From Janthinobacterium sp. CG3 (GTDB lineage Bacteria > Pseudomonadota > Gammaproteobacteria > Burkholderiales > Burkholderiaceae_D): 64,000 nucleotides of DNA. This document shows, in pieces, positions 55,724 to 63,709 of the stretch. A model generated the notes under the pieces. It saw only the letters and a program-made list of their open reading frames with translations, had not been told where the DNA came from and searched no databases. The stretch lies in contig NZ_KB467824.1 in assembly GCF_000344615.1 (NCBI RefSeq), positions 4,181,767-4,245,766 of the forward strand, written 5' to 3'. Position 1 is the stretch's first letter. Every line of letters begins with the position of its first letter. Made by a program: the position numbers and the translations under genes.

Positions 55724-56389
55724 GTGGCAAAGTTCCGAGACCAGCGACTACAAGTCGTTGGTCCTCAATCGGTCATTCACGAAATAAGCCTGCTGAACCG
55801 CGTTCTAAAAACCGCGTCTATGGATTGGGGAATCGCGCTGCCTGGTGGGCTACCGACCGCACAAGTCCGCAAGCCAGCCAAGCCGAGAGGTCGTGACCGC
55901 CGAGTGACCACGGCGGAAATCGTCAAGATTCTCGATGCTACCGAATCATCTGAACTGCGAACTATCGTCACCTTAGCGGTCGAAACGGGGATGCGGCGGA
56001 ACGAGTTAGCCTCCCTAATATGGGAAGAAATAGACCTAAAAAAGCAGATTGCACACCTGCCCAAAACAAAGACTGATGTCCCTCGCACGGTTCCCTTGTC
56101 CAAAGCTGCCATCAAGGCGCTAAAGAGTTTCGGCACAAAGAAGAACGGCCGAGTGTTTGCGCTACAAGCTGAATCGATGAGTCAAGCGTTCGAACGGGCT
56201 TGCGCAACCCACCGAGCCGATATCGCCGGACTTCGCTTTCATGATTTGCGCCACGAAGCGACCAGCCGGCTATTTGAAAAAGGATTAAACGTGATGGAGG
56301 TGGCCGCCATCACCGGTCATAAGACGTTGGATATGCTCAAACGTTACACCCATCTTCGCGCAGAAGACTTGGCTAAAAAGCTAAAATAA
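55724..56389 (+). CDS. Tyrosine integrase, N-terminally truncated
   Basis: The 221-residue product keeps part of the core-binding domain (FRDQRLQVVGPQSVIHEISLLNRVLKTASMDWG) and the full catalytic domain: the Arg in VETGMRRNELASLIWEE, HDLRHEATSRLF and GHKTLDMLKRYTHL with the tyrosine. Full-length relatives have about 100 more N-terminal residues. The open frame begins 12 bases from the IS4 end, right after a TAG, so the front was probably removed by that insertion. It is likely non-functional for integration. Confidence 0.82.
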   Translation: MAKFRDQRLQVVGPQSVIHEISLLNRVLKTASMDWGIALPGGLPTAQVRKPAKPRGRDRRVTTAEIVKILDATESSELRTIVTLAVETGMRRNELASLIWEEIDLKKQIAHLPKTKTDVPRTVPLSKAAIKALKSFGTKKNGRVFALQAESMSQAFERACATHRADIAGLRFHDLRHEATSRLFEKGLNVMEVAAITGHKTLDMLKRYTHLRAEDLAKKLK

Positions 56390-56398
56390 CCATTATCT

Positions 56399-57310
56399 CT
56401 ACGGCAGATATTTCTCATACTGCGGGGGCAACAAGCTGTATTGCCCCCACGACTGGGTCATACAGCGAGGAATCCCCTCACCCTTCTCAGTCACGACACC
56501 GTAAAATAACAAAACTCTTCCAATCGAACTAGAATGTATTCTCTTTCGGTCATCAAATTTCGGCCACGTATAAATTTTTAATTCCGGAAAATTTTCGACC
56601 TTTAAATATATTATATTTCTGCTACTCAATTGCGAATATTTAACTATTCTTCCGAAGTAGAGATTTCCTCTCGCTGGGAGGCTATCTTCTTTCAGTCGAG
56701 CCACGTCGAACAACACGCTCCTGAGGTGCAAAGCGTATTGACTGTCGGGAAAAAAGAACGCACGGTGAATATTTCTATCAAAATTTCTACAAATTGCTAG
56801 AACACTGGATATCTTCGTAGGTAACAAAACCTTTTTCCCCGTGTGCCTGGCAAGGGGCACTTCCGTGGAAGGGCCATCAGGGTCTTCGATTTGTGTCTGA
56901 CGAAATTCTAGATCGTTTAGGTCGTCGCCATCTTGTATTTCAGGTGGGTTCTCAGCCCAGCCGCCGATCAGGACAAGATCTTTATTCTGGACTGCCCTCC
57001 GAACCTCTTCCTCACTGTGGTATTGCAAGCCCGACGATTTAGAAACTCGGAGTGAGCAATATATATGTCGGTAGGTCTTCTTGTGTTTAAAATGAGCTGT
57101 CCGCGAATTCGAAAGTATATCGTTCTCTTCTGGGGTGCGGCTCAGAGGAGTGGTACATTCTGGACAAAAAACCGCGCCTTTCATTTCGGAACGATATTCC
57201 TCCGGAGAAATTTGTTCGCCCTTATCCAATAAAATCTCCTTCAAATTTCTCGAATATGTCCAATTTTCAAGGAAATAAGAGAATGCTATGCGGTGTGATT
57301 TTTCGCTCAT
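56399..57310 (-). CDS. Unknown protein with CoiA-like zinc ribbon
   Basis: The 303-residue protein has an N-terminal region with CPECTTPL...RTAHFKHKKTYRHIYCSLR (about residues 49-90). This is the Cys-Cys-His-Cys layout of the zinc-ribbon in CoiA-like and related nuclease-linked proteins. No PD-(D/E)xK motif follows that I can assign. The remainder is not recognised. It is AT-rich and lies downstream of the HigBA genes on the same strand. The ribosome site before ATG 57310 is weak. Function unknown. Confidence 0.7.
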   Translation of the reverse strand: MSEKSHRIAFSYFLENWTYSRNLKEILLDKGEQISPEEYRSEMKGAVFCPECTTPLSRTPEENDILSNSRTAHFKHKKTYRHIYCSLRVSKSSGLQYHSEEEVRRAVQNKDLVLIGGWAENPPEIQDGDDLNDLEFRQTQIEDPDGPSTEVPLARHTGKKVLLPTKISSVLAICRNFDRNIHRAFFFPDSQYALHLRSVLFDVARLKEDSLPARGNLYFGRIVKYSQLSSRNIIYLKVENFPELKIYTWPKFDDRKRIHSSSIGRVLLFYGVVTEKGEGIPRCMTQSWGQYSLLPPQYEKYLP

Positions 57311-57381
57311 AAGCTTACAATAAATTTAATCATCCCACAATCGTCTCTGGCTCATTGACATTCACCTAGTCATGCAGGAGA

Positions 57382-57612
57382 TCAACCTGGTGTGATGGAT
57401 GGATCAGACGTTCCAGGGTAAGTGCGCTCCTCCTGGATGGTTCCATCTTGCTTATGAATCTTTACTGAAACTTCCTTACCCCGCATGAATTCACTTGTGG
57501 CTTTTACCAGATCAGCTTTAGTACTCGCTTTCAAGCTGGCGCGCTCGCCCCCCTCCTTCTTGAGCGCCCAACCATTTCCGTCCGCCGATTTAGTAATGTG
57601 ATAGTTTTTCAT
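57382..57612 (-). CDS. DUF2188-family protein
   Basis: The 76-residue protein (MKNYHITKSADGNGWALKKEGGERASLKASTKADLVKATSEFMRGKEVSVKIHKQDGTIQEERTY) shows the DUF2188 pattern: two short strand-helix units ending in VxIHxxDGxIxxERTY. GAGGAATTAAA before the ATG is a good ribosome site. The role of the family is unknown. It sits 51 bases after the 163-residue gene in the same direction. Confidence 0.8.
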   Translation of the reverse strand: MKNYHITKSADGNGWALKKEGGERASLKASTKADLVKATSEFMRGKEVSVKIHKQDGTIQEERTYPGTSDPSITPG

Positions 57613-57663
57613 TTTAATTCCTCATAAATTAATACTTAACAGACGAAAACACCTTATCAAGCA

Positions 57664-58155
57664 TTAATTCGCGTAACCGCGCCGTTCTTTGCGAATCTCT
57701 CGCGCATACTGCAACTCTTCCAAATCTATTCCAAAATCGAATACGATTTGAATAGCCAATTCAGAATTTTGATTTTCGTTGTAACTATCCACGTCATTTT
57801 TTAATTGTTTACAGTCACCCAAAATTTGCACTCGTCGCTGCTGAAAAGCCAACTTCATATGCTTAGGCGACGCTGTTCGAATATCATCCCATAAGACGAA
57901 TTGTTCCGGGCCAGCGTTATAAATGGCAGCATGCTTTGTGCGTACGCGCCGCCCCTGTTCATCGGTGACATATTCATCGCGAAGAGCGCGTCCGATTTCT
58001 TCGGCGCATTGGCTTTCTATCGCAGAAGCATGAGGTGCCCATTTTCCGGTGCTGATGGCCCAACGGGCAACTTCGCGAGTTGAGGCGGGCCATTTATTCC
58101 CTGCCGCTTGATATTGCGGAACCAGTTGCTGTAAATATTCGTTCTTAGTAGTCAT
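57664..58155 (-). CDS. Hypothetical protein downstream of higA
   Basis: The 163-residue, charged and largely helical protein is not recognised. It includes WPASTREVARWAISTGKWAPHASAIESQCAEEIGRALRDEYVTDEQGRRVRTKHAA, which could be a helix-turn-helix-like or nucleic-acid-binding region. It begins 25 bases after higA with GAGG before the ATG, so it probably shares the TA transcript. Confidence 0.7.
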   Translation of the reverse strand: MTTKNEYLQQLVPQYQAAGNKWPASTREVARWAISTGKWAPHASAIESQCAEEIGRALRDEYVTDEQGRRVRTKHAAIYNAGPEQFVLWDDIRTASPKHMKLAFQQRRVQILGDCKQLKNDVDSYNENQNSELAIQIVFDFGIDLEELQYAREIRKERRGYAN

Positions 58156-58180
58156 TCATACCTCGAAAGTGAAATTACAA

Positions 58181-59299
58181 TCAATCATTTAACATTTGGC
58201 GAAAACCGTCTGTAACAGCCGATCTAGTAACTAATGCGCGAACTTTTTCTAGATATTTTCTATGGAAACTATATGGAATCAACTTGCGGTTTTGTAACTG
58301 ACCGACCACAATCCCGGGATGAACGCGCATTCGTCGCGAAAATCCGACAATTTGGTCGTCAGAAAACGATGGGTTAACGCGCGCGATAAACCCCTCTAAG
58401 TCTTTCTTGGGAACTAAAAATTGTGATGCTGCCTCATTCGCCCGGACTTCGATAGGTGGCATCCCTCCTAGCTCCGTACTAAATATATCGATATCTATCA
58501 CCGGTTGCGACATACCCTCTTTATGCTTCACATGGTCAAGTTCATGAAATAGAGAATGCCAAAAATTGTCAACCCGATCAAACCGCAAGGAAAGTGCAAT
58601 TACTGGGGTATCTTTGTTAAGCCAAAAACATGCGCCGTCGATCTTGCACCCAGGAAGAGGTTCGATTATTACAAATTTAATTCCGGCTTTTTGCAAGATA
58701 GACGCAACATTCCGTACTCCATCGATGAACTCCAATTGTTCTCGCAGTTCAGCCCACACTACGCTCCACTTGCTTTCCGAATACTTCTCAGCAGGCGACG
58801 ACATGGCGGCACTTCGTGCTCTGCATAGCCATGCAATTTGCAGCATTGATGCGTCACTATAAGAAGTTTTCTTTGCCGCGTGCATGAATGACGGAATTTC
58901 ATCATTGGCAGCAACTCCAAAGAAATCAAATACTTGCTTCTCCAATATTTCGATATTTTTATTGGCCTCAATCCAGCCTCGCTTTATCATCTCGTGAACC
59001 GGAAATTTTCCATGCAACGCTGCTTTTCTTGCGATCGAAGTCTGAGTTGGTCGAACTTTCGAAAGCTGATACTGGCTCTCTAAATTCATCCAAAATTCCG
59101 CGCCTGTGTCAAGTGCCTCGCCAAGCGCCATGGCAGTCTCTGGCGTAACTGACCGTTTTCCACTGATCACTTCGCTTATCAAACGCGTATCTTTTCCAAT
59201 AATCTCAGCGAACTCCACTTGAGTCCACCCTCTCGCCTCTAGTTCATCTTTTAAGAACTCTCCAGGCGGGAAAATTTCGGCGGGGATGCGTGCACCCAT
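58181..59299 (-). CDS. higA: HigA-type antitoxin fused to ImmA/IrrE-like peptidase domain
   Basis: The 372-residue protein starts with an XRE helix-turn-helix of the HigA type (GEFLKDELEARGWTQVEFAEIIGKDTRLISEVISGKRSVTPETAMALGEAL). It continues as an ImmA/IrrE zinc-peptidase-like domain with HELDH at 252-256. The DNA-binding half should neutralise HigB and repress the operon; the peptidase-like half may confer regulated cleavage, by inference. GGAGAGAAAA before ATG 59299 decides the start. It follows higB by 16 bases. Confidence 0.9.
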   Translation of the reverse strand: MGARIPAEIFPPGEFLKDELEARGWTQVEFAEIIGKDTRLISEVISGKRSVTPETAMALGEALDTGAEFWMNLESQYQLSKVRPTQTSIARKAALHGKFPVHEMIKRGWIEANKNIEILEKQVFDFFGVAANDEIPSFMHAAKKTSYSDASMLQIAWLCRARSAAMSSPAEKYSESKWSVVWAELREQLEFIDGVRNVASILQKAGIKFVIIEPLPGCKIDGACFWLNKDTPVIALSLRFDRVDNFWHSLFHELDHVKHKEGMSQPVIDIDIFSTELGGMPPIEVRANEAASQFLVPKKDLEGFIARVNPSFSDDQIVGFSRRMRVHPGIVVGQLQNRKLIPYSFHRKYLEKVRALVTRSAVTDGFRQMLND

Positions 59300-59315
59300 T
59301 TTTCTCTCCTCTCCT

Positions 59316-59612
59316 TTAATGATAGTCCGCAATATCAATGATCACGACTCTCTTGCCCGTTGGGTCAACAGAAAATTCGATGATGAGTCGCCATTGATCA
59401 TTAAGGCGCATCGAATACTGCCCGGCTCGGTTGCCCTTCAACTTCTCGAAATGTAACGATTTCAACGCATAAAATGTGCGTTCGTCAGGGGCGGCACGAA
59501 TGATCTGCATCCGTTTTCGATACATCGTAACAATTGGAGTCGCGAAGCCTGCCGTGTAGGTAAGCTCTGTCTCCAGTCGATCGTGCACATTGTTCTTGAA
59601 CGTAACTTCCAT
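59316..59612 (-). CDS. higB: HigB-type toxin (RelE superfamily)
   Basis: The 98-residue protein has the HigB pattern (FYALKSLHFEKLKGNRAGQYSMRLNDQWRLIIEF...KRVVIIDIADYH), a ribosome-dependent mRNA endonuclease family. Toxin-first order, with the antitoxin directly behind, is typical of hig loci. The N-terminal region (VTFKNNVHDRLETELTYTAGF) is longer than the shortest relatives. An operator palindrome lies 48-66 bases upstream. Confidence 0.9.
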   Translation of the reverse strand: MEVTFKNNVHDRLETELTYTAGFATPIVTMYRKRMQIIRAAPDERTFYALKSLHFEKLKGNRAGQYSMRLNDQWRLIIEFSVDPTGKRVVIIDIADYH

Positions 59613-59659
59613 GTCTCCATGTCTCTAAGTATGGTATCAGGATTTATCGAAATGTACAA

Positions 59660-59678
59660 CTTTACACATGGTGTAAAG
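59660..59678. promoter_or_regulatory. Operator palindrome of higBA
   Basis: CTTTACAC (59660-59667), ATG, GTGTAAAG (59671-59678) are perfect 8-base inverted arms directly upstream of higB. The site suits autoregulation by HigA. Confidence 0.7.
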
Positions 59679-59931
59679 ATGCAATTATAGACGATTTCGC
59701 TCAACGCGCAACAAAATAAGGCGACCTCATGGTACGAGGATGCTCTTCAGCTTATGGATTGTAAGAATGCCAAGACAGCGTCACGGGGCAGTTGGACGTG
59801 GAGTTGGCGCGCCTCTTCGTGCATCGCCAATGTTTATCCGCAACACGCATGCCGTGCGTGCGAAACCGTCACCGGTGCTGCGGTTCCGCCAGCCATGATC
59901 GACGGCGGCATGGCCGCTGTCTGCCTGCTGT

Positions 59932-60288
59932 GTTGACTACAAGCGCAACAGGCTGGTCCTGAGGTCGCCACAGACCGTCACGCATGAACTGAATCTGCTG
60001 CACCGTGCATTCGTCATTGCCTCGACCGAATGGGGGATTGTGCTTCCCAATGGTGTTCCGAAGACTGCACGCCCTGCCCTGCCGCGAAGTAATGGGGCTC
60101 GAATCAGACCGAATCAAATAGACCTGATCGTACAAGCGAGTCATTCCATGGAGTTGAAGCACATTGTTCCGCTGGCGGTCGAAACGGCAATGCGTCGTTC
60201 AGAAATCCTTGGTATCCGTTGGGAGGACGTTGACATTGAACGCCGGTCGATCTTCCTGAACAAGACGAAGAACGGAATGTCGCGCACG
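59932..60288 (+). pseudogene. Integrase fragment (core-binding and partial catalytic domain)
   Basis: This frame reads DYKRNRLVLRSPQTVTHELNLLHRAFVIASTEWGIVLPNGVPKTARPA... to AVETAMRRSEILGIRWEDVDIERRSIFLNKTKNGMSRT. It parallels the other integrase at 55724-56389 segment by segment (HEISLLNR/HELNLLHR, DWG/EWG, VETGMRRNEL/VETAMRRSEI). It then breaks off where VPLS would be expected and runs into unrelated transposon sequence. The HxxR and catalytic Tyr are missing, so it is inactive. Confidence 0.8.
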
Positions 60289-60513
60289 GCGCACGGTGCC
60301 TCTTTCGACGACCGCGCCGGCAACAAGGCCACCATCATCACCAGCCAGTTGCCGGTCGAGCACTGGCACGCGTGGATCGGCGACGCCACCATCGCCGACG
60401 CCGTGCTCGACCGCATCATGCAGCGCAACCACCGCTTCACGCTGACCGGCGATTCGCTGCGCGCCGAACGGCCAAAAACAGTTAAAAAGGAGAGAAATAT
60501 CGACCCATCGTAA
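60289..60513 (+). pseudogene. IstB C-terminal fragment (IS21 family), fused in frame to the integrase fragment
   Basis: From the junction the same frame reads FDDRAGNKATIITSQLPVEHWHAWIGDATIADAVLDRIMQRNHRFTLTGDSLR, the C-terminal part of IstB, the ATP-binding helper of IS21 transposases. The Walker motifs are absent. The right end repeats of the element follow at 60557-60601. An IS21-type element or its remnant therefore landed in the integrase gene. Confidence 0.85.
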
Positions 60514-60556
60514 CCGCAGACATTACAATTTAACCGCGTAACATCAACTCATGCGC

Positions 60557-60601
60557 AGCGGTCACGATAGACCGGAATGAGCGGTCACGTTGACCGGAAT
60601 A
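60557..60601. repeat. IS21-family terminal repeats
   Basis: AGCGGTCACGATAGACCGGAAT and AGCGGTCACGTTGACCGGAATA lie directly adjacent (from 60557 and from 60580) and differ by a few bases. Repeated blocks of this kind form the ends of IS21-type elements. Together with the IstB fragment they mark the element's right end. Confidence 0.7.
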
Positions 60602-60690
60602 CGCAGACAGGCTTATGCGGCCTTGGTGGGCTTCAATGTTTGAGACTGCCCCAACCCTAGCGCAGCCCCGTTTAACGCCCCTGAGCGCCC

Positions 60691-61275
60691 TTATGCAGCT
60701 TGGCGAAGATATTGGTAAAGGGTCTCACGGCTGATACCGAATTCCTTAGCAAGCGCGGTCTTCTTTGCACCCGTTGCGGCCTTAGCCTGAAGGTCCGCGA
60801 CCTGTTCAGCATTCAGTGCAGGCTTCCGACCAAGGTACACATCACCCTTAGCCTTTGCCACAGCGATACCCTCACGCTGGCGCTCACGGATCAGCGACCG
60901 CTCAAACTGTGCGAACGCCGCAAGCATCGAGAACATGAGTTCATCCATTGCGTTGTCTGTGCCAGCGGTGAACGTGAGCTTTTCCTTGACGAAGTGAACG
61001 GTAACGCCCTTGGCCTTGAGTTCCCTGACGATGCGTTGCATGTCCTCGGAATTCCTAGCAAGACGATCCATGGAATGAATCACGAACGTGTCACCCGCTC
61101 TAGCGTGCTTGATAGCGGCCTGAAGCTGTGGCCTGTCTGTGTCCTTGCCGGATGCCTTGTCGGTGAAAACTTGGTCTAACTGAAGGCCGTCAAGCTGGCG
61201 CTCTGTGTTCTGGTCAAGCGAACTAACCCGAATGTATCCGATGGTCTGTCCTGTGAGCTTGGTTGCGGTCTTCAT
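60691..61275 (-). CDS. Serine site-specific recombinase (resolvase family)
   Basis: The 194-residue protein has the resolvase catalytic domain (IGYIRVSSLDQNTERQLDGLQLDQVFTDKASGKDTDRPQLQA..., HSMDRLARNSEDMQRIV) with the nucleophilic serine in YIRVSS. The C-terminal helix-turn-helix reads ALAKEFGISRETLYQYL. AGGAAGACACC before ATG 61275 decides the start. It looks intact. A cluster of TGTCA/TGACA sites upstream may be its res region. Motif order matches the recombinase at 1203-1763. Confidence 0.92.
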   Translation of the reverse strand: MKTATKLTGQTIGYIRVSSLDQNTERQLDGLQLDQVFTDKASGKDTDRPQLQAAIKHARAGDTFVIHSMDRLARNSEDMQRIVRELKAKGVTVHFVKEKLTFTAGTDNAMDELMFSMLAAFAQFERSLIRERQREGIAVAKAKGDVYLGRKPALNAEQVADLQAKAATGAKKTALAKEFGISRETLYQYLRQAA

Positions 61276-61294
61276 GGTGTCTTCCTGTGCGTTA

Positions 61295-61425
61295 GTGTCA
61301 GGATAGATTCTAAGACCATGACTCAAATGTGTCAACTAAATCTTATGCCAATCCTAAACTGACACAAATCGTGATGCAGACTGTCAGGTAAATGTGTGAT
61401 GCTGAGGTACACCCTATGCTGACAC
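61295..61425. promoter_or_regulatory. Candidate resolution (res) site
   Basis: GTGTCAGG at 61295, TGTGTCA at 61328-61334 with its inverse TGACACA at 61360-61366, CTGTCAGG at 61381 and CTGACAC at 61419 crowd a 130-base space upstream of the resolvase. Three-part arrays of inverted sites of this length are typical of res. The assignment is by pattern and place only. Confidence 0.5.
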
Positions 61426-61501
61426 GCTCAACAGGGAAGACATGCTCTGATTGCGAATTGAAATTTTCAGTAAGCTGCGCCAAGCTTCTTAGCTGCACTA
61501 C

Positions 61502-62122
61502 CTAAGTGGCATTAGGGGAGCCGCTAGGCTTGTCATATGCGCTACACGCGTGGTGAGCAGCATCAAGTAAAAAAATTACCTCGTTCAAGACTATCTCATC
61601 CGTCGATTGCTTTTCGTAAAGGTAGCGCCAATCAACGAACGCATCGTTCATCGCGTGAAGGCAGTCACGATAAGACCTACCTTTCTTAACTTTGTGCCCA
61701 ACGGCAGCAGCAGGGCACAGGGCCTCTATTTCTGCGATAGCCACCGCAGGTAGATTGTCGAACAACTTGAGCAGTTCATGTCCACGTAACGGCTTGCCAT
61801 GCACCGCTGAGAGAGTCTTCAGGTAAAGCTCAATCGCTAGCGCGGCGTTGACGACGAACGGAACAGCACTGTAGTGATTCACAGGCTGCCCACTTAAGTC
61901 TTTCTTGTAAAGGTAGCTTGCAGTCGTGCAGAACGATAGCGCTTGCCGGAACATGGCCTGAAACGGAGTTGTCGGTACGTAGAGACCAGCGTCCTTCAAT
62001 ACCTTCATCGCAGCCGCAGCGTCAGTCTTTCCGTCCCCTGTATTCGGTATCCACCCGATGACCTTACCATCATGCTTAACCCCATAAGTTTTAGCATCAA
62101 TTTTCGGTTCATCCATCGCCAT
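61502..62122 (-). CDS. HEPN-like domain protein
   Basis: The 206-residue protein has an N-terminal beta region (YGVKHDGKVIGWIPNTGDGKTDAAAAMKVLKD) and a helical bundle resembling HEPN-type domains (FVVNAALAIELYLKTLSAVHGKPLRGHELLKLFDNLP... AMNDAFVDWRYLYEKQ). The RNase RxxxxH signature of active HEPN toxins is not visible. AGGACAGGACT before ATG 62122 supports the start. It is isolated at the right side of the island; function unknown. Confidence 0.6.
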   Translation of the reverse strand: MAMDEPKIDAKTYGVKHDGKVIGWIPNTGDGKTDAAAAMKVLKDAGLYVPTTPFQAMFRQALSFCTTASYLYKKDLSGQPVNHYSAVPFVVNAALAIELYLKTLSAVHGKPLRGHELLKLFDNLPAVAIAEIEALCPAAAVGHKVKKGRSYRDCLHAMNDAFVDWRYLYEKQSTDEIVLNEVIFLLDAAHHACSAYDKPSGSPNAT

Positions 62123-62787
62123 AGTCCTGTCCTTAATAGAAGCAATTATTGTGGTCGCCTAGTACAACGTACCACAGCCTCAACACAAAACGAAAGCACG
62201 ATCGCATGAGCAGTCGCGCAATGCTGGTAACACGGTCTCAGGATTTCTGAAGGACCATTGGGTTGTGTGCTGCTGGCGGTGGTGTGCTGACCACAGCAAA
62301 GTGCAGCAATGAGGTCAACTGGTGCGCTGGTCCTTGGAAATTCTTTTGGCCGTAGAAAAAGACCCCCGGTATCAACGTTTTGCGGTTCATTCAAAAATGA
62401 GGGGTAAAGACCGATTCTGTTGCTGTTGTTGGAGATTTGACGAGTGAGTGTGTTTTCCCATACGCCAGAGGTCCCCCCCCGGTGGGTCGCTACCCAAGAA
62501 CACTGTAACAGGCCGAAATGCTTCAAAATCAAGGCATGGGGGGGTAGGGTGCGGCAATGCTGAGCACGGCCAAGAGGGCGCTTAGGACGGCTTGCACGCC
62601 CACCATGGGCTTGGGAGACACAAACTAATGCATTAACTCAAATGCACCTGAAGAACAAGGAAATGTCGTTCCGGGGATGGTCAATAGCGAGAGCAGTTTG
62701 AGAGCAACGAATCGGTATAATGACGCATCGCAACGGTGCATGCCGTCCACCAGCGATACGGTAACCCATTGATTTCACTGCTAAAAC
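62123..62787. other. Gap without supported gene, island edge beside tRNA-Arg
   Basis: This 665-base stretch has scattered short frames but no recognisable coding signal. It contains runs of C (from 62474) and G (from 62530). It borders the 3' end of the tRNA gene, the usual attachment point of integrated elements, but no tRNA-end repeat was found by eye elsewhere in the window. Confidence 0.5.
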
Positions 62788-62863
62788 TGGTGCGGCTGGC
62801 GGGGATCGAACCCACGACCCTTGGCTTCGGAGGCCAATACTCTATCCACTGAGCTACAGCCGC
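62788..62863 (-). tRNA. tRNA-Arg (anticodon CCG)
   Basis: Read on the minus strand, GCGGCTG pairs with CAGCCGC for the acceptor stem. The D arm has AGCTCAGTGGATAGAGT and the anticodon stem is TTGGC/GCCAA around CTCCGAA (CCG). The T arm is GGTTCGATCC and the 3' CCA is encoded (62790-62788). Its 3' end faces the island at 53950-62780. Confidence 0.95.
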
Positions 62864-63060
62864 GCTGGGGAAAATCTGAAGTGAACCGAAGGATACCGCC
62901 TTTCTGCGCGTCCGTCCATGGAAAGTGTCGTATCTCGGGGAAATTGCATTCCAAAGCGGATTCTTTGAGTCTATAATCGCGGGTTTGGCGAAGGTTTGCA
63001 TCGAGACATGCAAAAACGATACGCCGCACTGCCACCAGCCTCGAAAATTGTAAGGAAATC

Positions 63061-63642
63061 ATGAGCGACGCACACAACGAACACGAATCCGCCATCAGAA
63101 CGCCTAAGCAACTCGTTGCTGCAGTTGCAGGCTTCTTCCTCGTCACCGTCATCGGTATTGTTTTGCTGGTGCAATACGTCACTGCTGAAAAACTGACCGG
63201 CCGCGGTTCCGACAGCCAAGACCCGCAAGTGGTCGCCGAGCGTCTGCGCCCGGTTGCCGACGAGGGCTTCACGCTCAAGGATTCGAACGCGCCGAAGCAA
63301 TTGCAAGCCGCCGAGGCCGTGTACACCGCCATTTGCGCCGCCTGCCACGCCACCGGCGCCGCCGGCGCACCGAAACTGGGCGACAACGCCGCCTGGTCGG
63401 GCCGCATTGCCCAAGGTTACGACACGCTGCTCAAGCACGCTATCGAAGGTATCCGCGCCATGCCAGCCAAAGGCGGCAACCCGGATCTGGACGATGTTGA
63501 AGTCGCGCGCGCCGTGGTGTACATGGCCAACGGTTCCGGCGCCAAGTTCAAGGAGCCAGCGGTTCCGGCACCAGCCGCCGCGGCGGCCCCTGCCGACGCG
63601 TCCGCAGCCGCGGCAGCGCCAGCAGCTGAAGTCAAGAAATAA
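63061..63642 (+). CDS. Membrane-anchored cytochrome c5-type protein
   Basis: The 193-residue protein has one N-terminal membrane anchor (LVAAVAGFFLVTVIGIVLLVQYV) and a periplasmic c-type haem domain with CAACH at 92-96 and a probable axial Met near 134 (RAMPAKGG). A C-terminal Ala/Pro tail follows (VPAPAAAAAPADASAAAAAPAAEVKK). It likely carries electrons to a terminal oxidase. AAGGAAATC precedes the ATG. A strong terminator follows. It is a core gene outside the island. Confidence 0.92.
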   Translation: MSDAHNEHESAIRTPKQLVAAVAGFFLVTVIGIVLLVQYVTAEKLTGRGSDSQDPQVVAERLRPVADEGFTLKDSNAPKQLQAAEAVYTAICAACHATGAAGAPKLGDNAAWSGRIAQGYDTLLKHAIEGIRAMPAKGGNPDLDDVEVARAVVYMANGSGAKFKEPAVPAPAAAAAPADASAAAAAPAAEVKK

Positions 63643-63674
63643 TCGATTGGCGCCGGTTTAACCGGCGCGTTGCT

Positions 63675-63709
63675 AAAAAAGCCGCCCTGGCAACCGGGCG
63701 GCTTTTTTT
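63675..63709 (+). terminator. Intrinsic terminator after cytochrome gene
   Basis: GCCGCCC (63681-63687) and GGGCGGC (63696-63702) form the stem, flanked by A6 before and T7 after, so it can work in both directions. A shorter inverted pair CGCCGG/CCGGCG lies just before it, 10-25 bases after the stop. Confidence 0.92.

Noticed and set aside
62146..62532. 128-residue minus-strand frame beside the tRNA
   Set aside because: Runs through homopolymer C and G tracts, no motif, irregular composition; more likely non-coding.
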